A stretch of DNA of 10,167 nucleotides from Candidatus Aminicenantota bacterium (GTDB taxonomy: Bacteria; Acidobacteriota; Aminicenantia; UBA2199). The stretch covers positions 8,090,684-8,100,850 of the forward strand of contig CP070627.1 in the NCBI GenBank assembly GCA_020355945.1. Reading direction: 5' to 3'. Within the stretch, counting starts at the first letter, position 1; each line of letters opens with the position of its first letter. The translations under genes were made by a program, and so were the position numbers. Positions 6,648 through 10,167 of the stretch are shown here, one piece after another. Below the pieces are notes generated by a model, which saw only the letters and a list, made by a program, of their open reading frames with translations, did not search any database and had not been told where the DNA came from.

Positions 6648-7031
6648 CTATTCATCTTCATCCAGGTTGATCTTTCCCTGGAACACAGCACCTTCCTCTA
6701 TTACCAGTTTATCCGCTTGAATGGCGCCTTGAAATGTGCCGCTGGATGTAATTTCCAGTTTATTGGCAGCAGTGATTTTCCCTTCGACTTTCCCGTCAAT
6801 TTTAACCTCTTCTGCGTTTATCTGGCCATTAACGTATCCTTCTTTCCCGATGGTTAAGGTTTTGCTAATATTTATATTCCCTTCTACCTGGCCCTCCACG
6901 GTTAGATATTCATCGGAGGTAATTTTTCCTTTAATTTTCATGGTTTTTCCCAGGTATGACATGGACGACCCGGAGGATACGAATTCACCCGAACCTACAA
7001 ATTCATCTTTTTTGTAACTATTAAAAGCCAT
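6648..7031 (-). CDS. Bactofilin (polymer-forming cytoskeletal protein)
   Basis: Bactofilins polymerise without nucleotide into filaments at the inner face of the membrane and take part in cell shape, polarity and envelope enzyme placement. This 127-residue protein has the family plan. There is a short disordered Ser/Gly-rich head (residues 1-28). The rest is a right-handed beta-helix core of short repeats with alternating hydrophobic residues and Gly turns: KIKGKITSDEYLTVEGQVEG, then TLTIGKEGYVNGQI, EVKIDGKVEGKI, KLEITSSGTFQGAI and KLVIEEGAVFQGKI. It ends in an acidic tail (DEDE). The length is typical. On the minus strand AAGGAG (7040-7045), nine bases before the ATG, sets the start. Its own promoter and a palindromic leader lie upstream. 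The neighbouring zinc-ribbon/PDZ membrane protein may be a partner; that is inferred from gene order. Confidence 0.93.
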   Translation of the reverse strand: MAFNSYKKDEFVGSGEFVSSGSSMSYLGKTMKIKGKITSDEYLTVEGQVEGNINISKTLTIGKEGYVNGQINAEEVKIDGKVEGKITAANKLEITSSGTFQGAIQADKLVIEEGAVFQGKINLDEDE

Positions 7032-7076
7032 AACGCCTTCTCCTTCAATTTAAATTACCTTATTTATCGTTCCGCA

Positions 7077-7111
7077 GGAAAATAGGCTTGTATTAATCCA
7101 ACCTATTTTCC
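7077..7111. repeat. 35-bp near-palindrome in the bactofilin leader (operator or 5' hairpin)
   Basis: GGAAAATAGG (7077-7086) and CCTATTTTCC (7102-7111) are a perfect 10-bp inverted repeat. The 15-base centre is itself nearly symmetrical: TTG (7088-7090) faces CAA (7099-7101) around ATTAAT. It starts about three bases after the predicted bactofilin transcription start, so it would be either a repressor-type operator or a stable hairpin at the 5' end of the mRNA. No T-run follows, so it is not an intrinsic terminator. Confidence 0.6.
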
Positions 7112-7120
7112 CACGCTGCA

Positions 7121-7148
7121 ATTATAATGAAAACAAAAATTAAGTCAA
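7121..7148 (-). promoter_or_regulatory. Sigma70-type promoter for the bactofilin gene
   Basis: On the minus strand, TTGACT (7143-7148) is followed after 16 bp by TATAAT (7121-7126). This places the start near 7114 and gives a leader of about 83 bases before the ATG at 7031. The -35 box matches at five of six positions and the -10 is perfect. The palindrome at 7077-7111 begins directly downstream. Confidence 0.65.
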
Positions 7149-7167
7149 GAGCAAAACCGATTTTTTA

Positions 7168-7196
7168 TTGACATCAGCAGGTGTTACTTTTATAAT
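7168..7196 (+). promoter_or_regulatory. Consensus sigma70-type promoter for the DUF1015-folD operon
   Basis: TTGACA (7168-7173) and TATAAT (7191-7196) are both perfect and separated by exactly 17 bp, the optimal housekeeping promoter. The start should fall near 7203, leaving a leader of about 25 bases. No further operator-like repeat overlaps it, so strong, largely constitutive transcription is likely. Confidence 0.85.
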
Positions 7197-7217
7197 AGAA
7201 CTTCTTAATTGAAATTT

Positions 7218-7224
7218 GGAGGTG
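7218..7224 (+). promoter_or_regulatory. Shine-Dalgarno sequence deciding the DUF1015 start at 7228
   Basis: GGAGGTG at 7218-7224 lies at normal distance from the ATG at 7228 (GGAGG ends five bases before it). A TTG in the same frame at 7216 overlaps this site and would put the signal inside the gene, so it is not the start. Confidence 0.85.
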
Positions 7225-7227
7225 AAA

Positions 7228-8466
7228 ATGGTGCGTATTGAACCGTTTAAAGGCTTAAGACCTGGCAAAGACATTGCACATCAAGTGGCTTCCCCGCCTT
7301 ATGATGTCTTAAGCTCAAAGGAAGCAAAAGTATTAACCGCGGATAATAAACTCTCTTTTTTACGTATTATAAAACCCGAAGTAGATTTGCCTGATGGGAT
7401 AGACCCATATTCGGATGAGGTCTATCAAAAGGCAAAAGAGAATTTTGCCGCGTTTATAAGAGATAAAATCCTTGTCCGGGATAAAACAAAGAATTTTTAT
7501 ATTTATAAACAGGTCTGGAGAGGACATACCCAGGTAGGGCTGGTGGCTGGCGCCTCCTGTCAGGATTACCAGGATGATGTCATCAAAAAACATGAATTCA
7601 CCCGTGAAGAAAAAGAAATAGACCGCATGAGGCACATTAAAACATTAAATGCCAATACCGGGCCTGTATTTTTAACCTTTAAGCAGCGACACGAAATTGA
7701 CGCGTTATTTGAAAAAGCAATGCAGCAGGACCCGGAATATGATTTTGAAAGTGATGAGGTTCGGCATATTTTTTATGTAGTAGACCACAGGGACCAGGTG
7801 GCGGCTATTAAACAGGCGTTTGCTAAGGTAGATTATCTTTACGTAGCTGACGGTCACCATCGTTCTGCTTCCGGTACACGGGTAAAAATAGAACGCCAAA
7901 AACAAAACCCCCATCATACTGGTGATGAAGAATATAATTTTTTCCTTTCGGTTATTTTTCCTCACCACCGGATGAAGATTCTTCCTTACAATCGAGTAGT
8001 AAAAGACATTTGCGGCATGTGCAAAGCGGAATTTTTCCATAAATTATCCGCTAAATTTGATTATGAAGAGGCCGATCTAAAAGAGCCGCAGAGAAGTGGT
8101 GAATATTGCCTGTATATTGATGGAAAATGGTACCTGTTAAAAGCAAAGCCGGGAAGTTATGATAAAGATGACGCTGTGGCGTCGTTAGACGCGGCGATTC
8201 TCCAAAACAACCTCCTGGACCCGGTACTGGGGATTAAGAATCCCAGGAAAGACAAGCGGATTGACTTTGTCGGCGGTATCCGGGGAACAGCGGAATTGGA
8301 GAAACTGGTGGACAGCGGCGAGTATAAAGTAGCATTCTCTCTCTTTCCTACCACCATTGAACAGTTGTTTAAAGTGGCGGATGCCGGGAAAGTCATGCCT
8401 CCAAAGTCCACCTGGTTTGAACCCAAATTAAAAAGTGGATTGGTCATCCATTTGTTGGACGATTAA
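7228..8466 (+). CDS. DUF1015 family protein
   Basis: This 412-residue protein is of normal length for DUF1015. Recognisable conserved blocks are VRIEPFKGLRP at the start, VASPPYDVLS (residues 20-29), KKHEFTREEKEIDRMRH (120-136), NTGPVFLTF, and YVADGHHRSAS with D208-R212 as DGHHR. The DGHHR block resembles the nucleotide/phosphoryl site of ParB-like free serine kinases (SerK/SbnI), suggesting a phosphate-handling reaction; this is a motif-level analogy. As I recall, the family often neighbours serine biosynthesis genes (serA, serC) in other bacteria, but its reaction is not something I can state. There is no signal peptide or membrane helix, so it is cytoplasmic. The start at 7228 is set by a strong Shine-Dalgarno sequence, with a consensus promoter upstream. 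Its TAA is followed without any gap by the FolD gene, implying co-expression. Confidence 0.9.
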   Translation: MVRIEPFKGLRPGKDIAHQVASPPYDVLSSKEAKVLTADNKLSFLRIIKPEVDLPDGIDPYSDEVYQKAKENFAAFIRDKILVRDKTKNFYIYKQVWRGHTQVGLVAGASCQDYQDDVIKKHEFTREEKEIDRMRHIKTLNANTGPVFLTFKQRHEIDALFEKAMQQDPEYDFESDEVRHIFYVVDHRDQVAAIKQAFAKVDYLYVADGHHRSASGTRVKIERQKQNPHHTGDEEYNFFLSVIFPHHRMKILPYNRVVKDICGMCKAEFFHKLSAKFDYEEADLKEPQRSGEYCLYIDGKWYLLKAKPGSYDKDDAVASLDAAILQNNLLDPVLGIKNPRKDKRIDFVGGIRGTAELEKLVDSGEYKVAFSLFPTTIEQLFKVADAGKVMPPKSTWFEPKLKSGLVIHLLDD

Positions 8467-9381
8467 ATGCAAATACTTGACAGCAGAGAAGTTTCAGGGA
8501 TAATCGATCAGCAAATCAAAGAGGAAGTGGATTCTCTAAAAAAGAGAACCGGTAAAGTGCCGGGATTAACTGTAGTGATGGTAGGGGATAGTGCCGCATC
8601 CCAAATGTATATCAGGACTAATGACCGAAAAGCTGCAGCAGTGGGTATCAAATCCAGTGTGCTGCGGTTAGATAAAGGTATTTCTCCCGGTCAGTTGATC
8701 CGGGAAATTGAAAAATTAAATCAAGACGATGAAATGGATGCGGTATTGATTCAACTACCTCTACCGGAGAATATGAATGCCTGGGAAATCATGATGCACC
8801 TGGACCCTGGAAAAGATGTAGACCGGTTTCATCCTGTCAACCTGGGCATGGTACTGCTTAACCAGACCCGGATTTATCCTTGCACGCCTTCCGGGATTTT
8901 AAAGATACTTGAGTATTATAGAGTTAAAGTAGCGGGTATGAATGCGGTGGTAGTGGGTAAAAGTTACCTGGTGGGCAGACCCCTGGCTGCGATGTTGACC
9001 AATAAAGACGCCACCGTTACGATTTGTCACCAGAGAACAAAAGATTTAAAAGAAGTTTTAAGAAATGCCGAATTAGTGGTATCGGCCATAGGACAGCCCG
9101 GGATCATTACTGCGGATATGATCAAACCAGGTGCGGTTTTAATCGATACGGGCGTCAACTACCTGATTAATAAAGCAGAGGTTCTCAAACACTGCGATGC
9201 GGAGCAAGTGAAACAATTTGAAAAAAAAGGCTATGCCATTGCCGGGGATATTCACAGGGATGCTTACAAAAAGGCTTCTTATTATACCCCGGTCCCGGCT
9301 GGCGTCGGTCACATGACTACCACGATGTTGATGTACAATACGCTGCAGTTGTTTAAACAGCGGCATCCTATAAAAAAATAA
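8467..9381 (+). CDS. folD: FolD-like methylenetetrahydrofolate dehydrogenase/cyclohydrolase with altered active site
   Basis: FolD interconverts 5,10-methylene-, 5,10-methenyl- and 10-formyl-tetrahydrofolate with NADP in the cytosol. This 304-residue protein aligns without gaps, by my recollection, to E. coli FolD through the first half: PGLTVVMVGDSAASQMY, Q96 in IQLPLP and D119 in the DVD motif. The NAD(P) half has AVVVGKSYLVGRPLAAML, SAIGQPG and LIDTGVNYL, then TPVPAGVGHMT. Several near-invariant residues differ. Asn52 (codon 8620-8622) replaces the catalytic Lys (K54 in E. coli). Arg120 replaces Gly after DVD. Tyr167 replaces Asn in the SNIVG loop. Ala278 and His282 replace Gly and Pro of the PGGVGP signature. 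Y48, Q96 and D119 are retained. Loss of the Lys should remove cyclohydrolase activity. The ATG abuts the DUF1015 stop. Family membership is certain; normal activity is doubtful. Confidence 0.9.
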   Translation: MQILDSREVSGIIDQQIKEEVDSLKKRTGKVPGLTVVMVGDSAASQMYIRTNDRKAAAVGIKSSVLRLDKGISPGQLIREIEKLNQDDEMDAVLIQLPLPENMNAWEIMMHLDPGKDVDRFHPVNLGMVLLNQTRIYPCTPSGILKILEYYRVKVAGMNAVVVGKSYLVGRPLAAMLTNKDATVTICHQRTKDLKEVLRNAELVVSAIGQPGIITADMIKPGAVLIDTGVNYLINKAEVLKHCDAEQVKQFEKKGYAIAGDIHRDAYKKASYYTPVPAGVGHMTTTMLMYNTLQLFKQRHPIKK

Positions 9382-9404
9382 AACACAAAATGGTTTAAGT
9401 GAAA

Positions 9405-10167
9405 ATGAAAACGCATGTTATAATAATTTTTATTCTTTTATTGGTGATAGGCCAGGGTCTATTTTCTGCGGTATCCCAGAGACCCCGTTTTTATATCAAA
9501 TTCAAAGGAATCGGCTCTTTGGCTGCCGGTGGTGATTTCGGTGATTTTGCCGACCGAAACGAAACCTATTTTACCGGTCTTAATAACACCTCAGACAGCT
9601 ATAATATTTCAGTAACCCGGGCACCTTATTTTCGTGGATACAGCGGCGAAATCGGGTTTGATACCGATAAATTTGCCGTGGGCATCTCTATGGGCTATAT
9701 TGAAAAGAACTTCCACATTGATTATCATTATGAATCCCAGGACCCTGATTTCCAGGACAATTACACCCGGGACCATACTTTTTCCGCTGTACCTATCTTT
9801 TTGTTTATTCATTATAAGATCATTGATACGCCTGTGTTAACCACCTATCTTACTATTGGCGAGGGGGTTTATTTGGCCAAGTACCGGGATGAGTTGGTCC
9901 AGACCTTTGAAAATTACAGCCTTACCTTTACCAACATTTCGTTTGAAAGCAGGAAGAATCGCCTGGGCTTACATATTGGCACCACGATTGATTTGAATAT
10001 TTCCCGGAACCTGGCGCTTTCGGTTGACGCGGCTTACCGGTTGGCCAGTTTCAAAGAAATGATCGCTGAAACTTATTATGAAGATGATGAACAGCAAGTC
10101 GAGGATGAGGGTGATTTATATTATTGGATCAACAATCGAACCGGCCAGGCTCGATTTGAAATCGGGG
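9405..10167 (+). CDS. Secreted beta-rich protein, probable outer-membrane beta-barrel (3' end beyond window)
   Basis: An open frame begins at the ATG at 9405 and runs without a stop to the window end (254 codons visible). The N-terminus is a classical Sec signal: Lys2, a hydrophobic core (VIIIFILLLVIG) and a small-residue region around FSAVS. The mature part is rich in aromatic residues, Gly and Asn/Asp, with alternating hydrophobic strands such as FAVGISMGYIEK, TYLTIGEGVYLAKY, RLGLHIGTTIDLNI and ALSVDAAYRLASF. The acidic stretches between them resemble extracellular loops. This is the usual appearance of an outer-membrane beta-barrel (OmpA-like or porin-like fold), and it supports a Gram-negative envelope. 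The Shine-Dalgarno sequence is weak. It lies 23 bases after folD and may be read from the same promoter. The exact family is not recognisable, and the C-terminal strand is not in view. Confidence 0.8.
   Translation, partial: MKTHVIIIFILLLVIGQGLFSAVSQRPRFYIKFKGIGSLAAGGDFGDFADRNETYFTGLNNTSDSYNISVTRAPYFRGYSGEIGFDTDKFAVGISMGYIEKNFHIDYHYESQDPDFQDNYTRDHTFSAVPIFLFIHYKIIDTPVLTTYLTIGEGVYLAKYRDELVQTFENYSLTFTNISFESRKNRLGLHIGTTIDLNISRNLALSVDAAYRLASFKEMIAETYYEDDEQQVEDEGDLYYWINNRTGQARFEIG

Noticed and set aside
1..10167. CRISPR arrays, tRNA or rRNA genes, insertion sequences
   Set aside because: I saw no regularly spaced repeats, cloverleaf sequences, transposase motifs or terminal inverted repeats on either strand.

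Overview
The window is about 10.2 kb of bacterial DNA at roughly 40-50% G+C over most of its length. It suggests a Gram-negative-type, probably uncultivated bacterium: there is a signal-peptide protein resembling an outer-membrane beta-barrel, a bactofilin, and a zinc-ribbon/PDZ membrane protein. I cannot name the species. An Acidobacteriota/Aminicenantes-like lineage would fit the gene mix, but that is only an impression.

Layout. Positions 1-5809 are a tightly packed plus-strand block that reads like one operon: the 3' end of an unrecognised gene; a protein with a carboxypeptidase-regulatory-like beta domain, a Thr/Ser linker (24 of 26 residues) and an unknown helical C-terminal region; a GT4-type glycosyltransferase; a GT2-type glycosyltransferase; and a damaged or chimeric locus. 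In that locus the first half of a GT2 enzyme runs out of frame into the second half of a GT4 enzyme, which is joined in frame to a SAM-dependent methyltransferase. The GT2/GT4 part is clearly richer in G+C than its surroundings. A weak hairpin plus T-run closes this block.

Positions 5821-7031 are on the minus strand: a bactofilin and, downstream of it, a single-pass membrane protein with an N-terminal zinc ribbon and a C-terminal PDZ domain. Positions 7032-7227 are a divergent control region with a consensus sigma70-type promoter to the right (TTGACA, 17 bp, TATAAT), a good promoter to the left, and a 35-bp near-palindrome at the very start of the predicted bactofilin transcript.

From 7228 on the plus strand come a DUF1015 protein, a FolD homologue whose start codon directly follows the DUF1015 stop, and the 5' part of a secreted, beta-rich, probable outer-membrane protein that runs off the window. 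The FolD homologue has Asn in place of the catalytic Lys and departs from the family signatures at four more positions.

How the parts may work together. The first block looks like a surface-glycoprotein unit: a Thr-rich acceptor protein followed by enzymes that could build and methylate its glycan. The minus-strand pair looks like an envelope/cytoskeletal unit. The right-hand pair suggests a link between serine-associated metabolism (DUF1015) and one-carbon folate chemistry (FolD), with altered catalysis. These functional links are inference from gene order and motifs.
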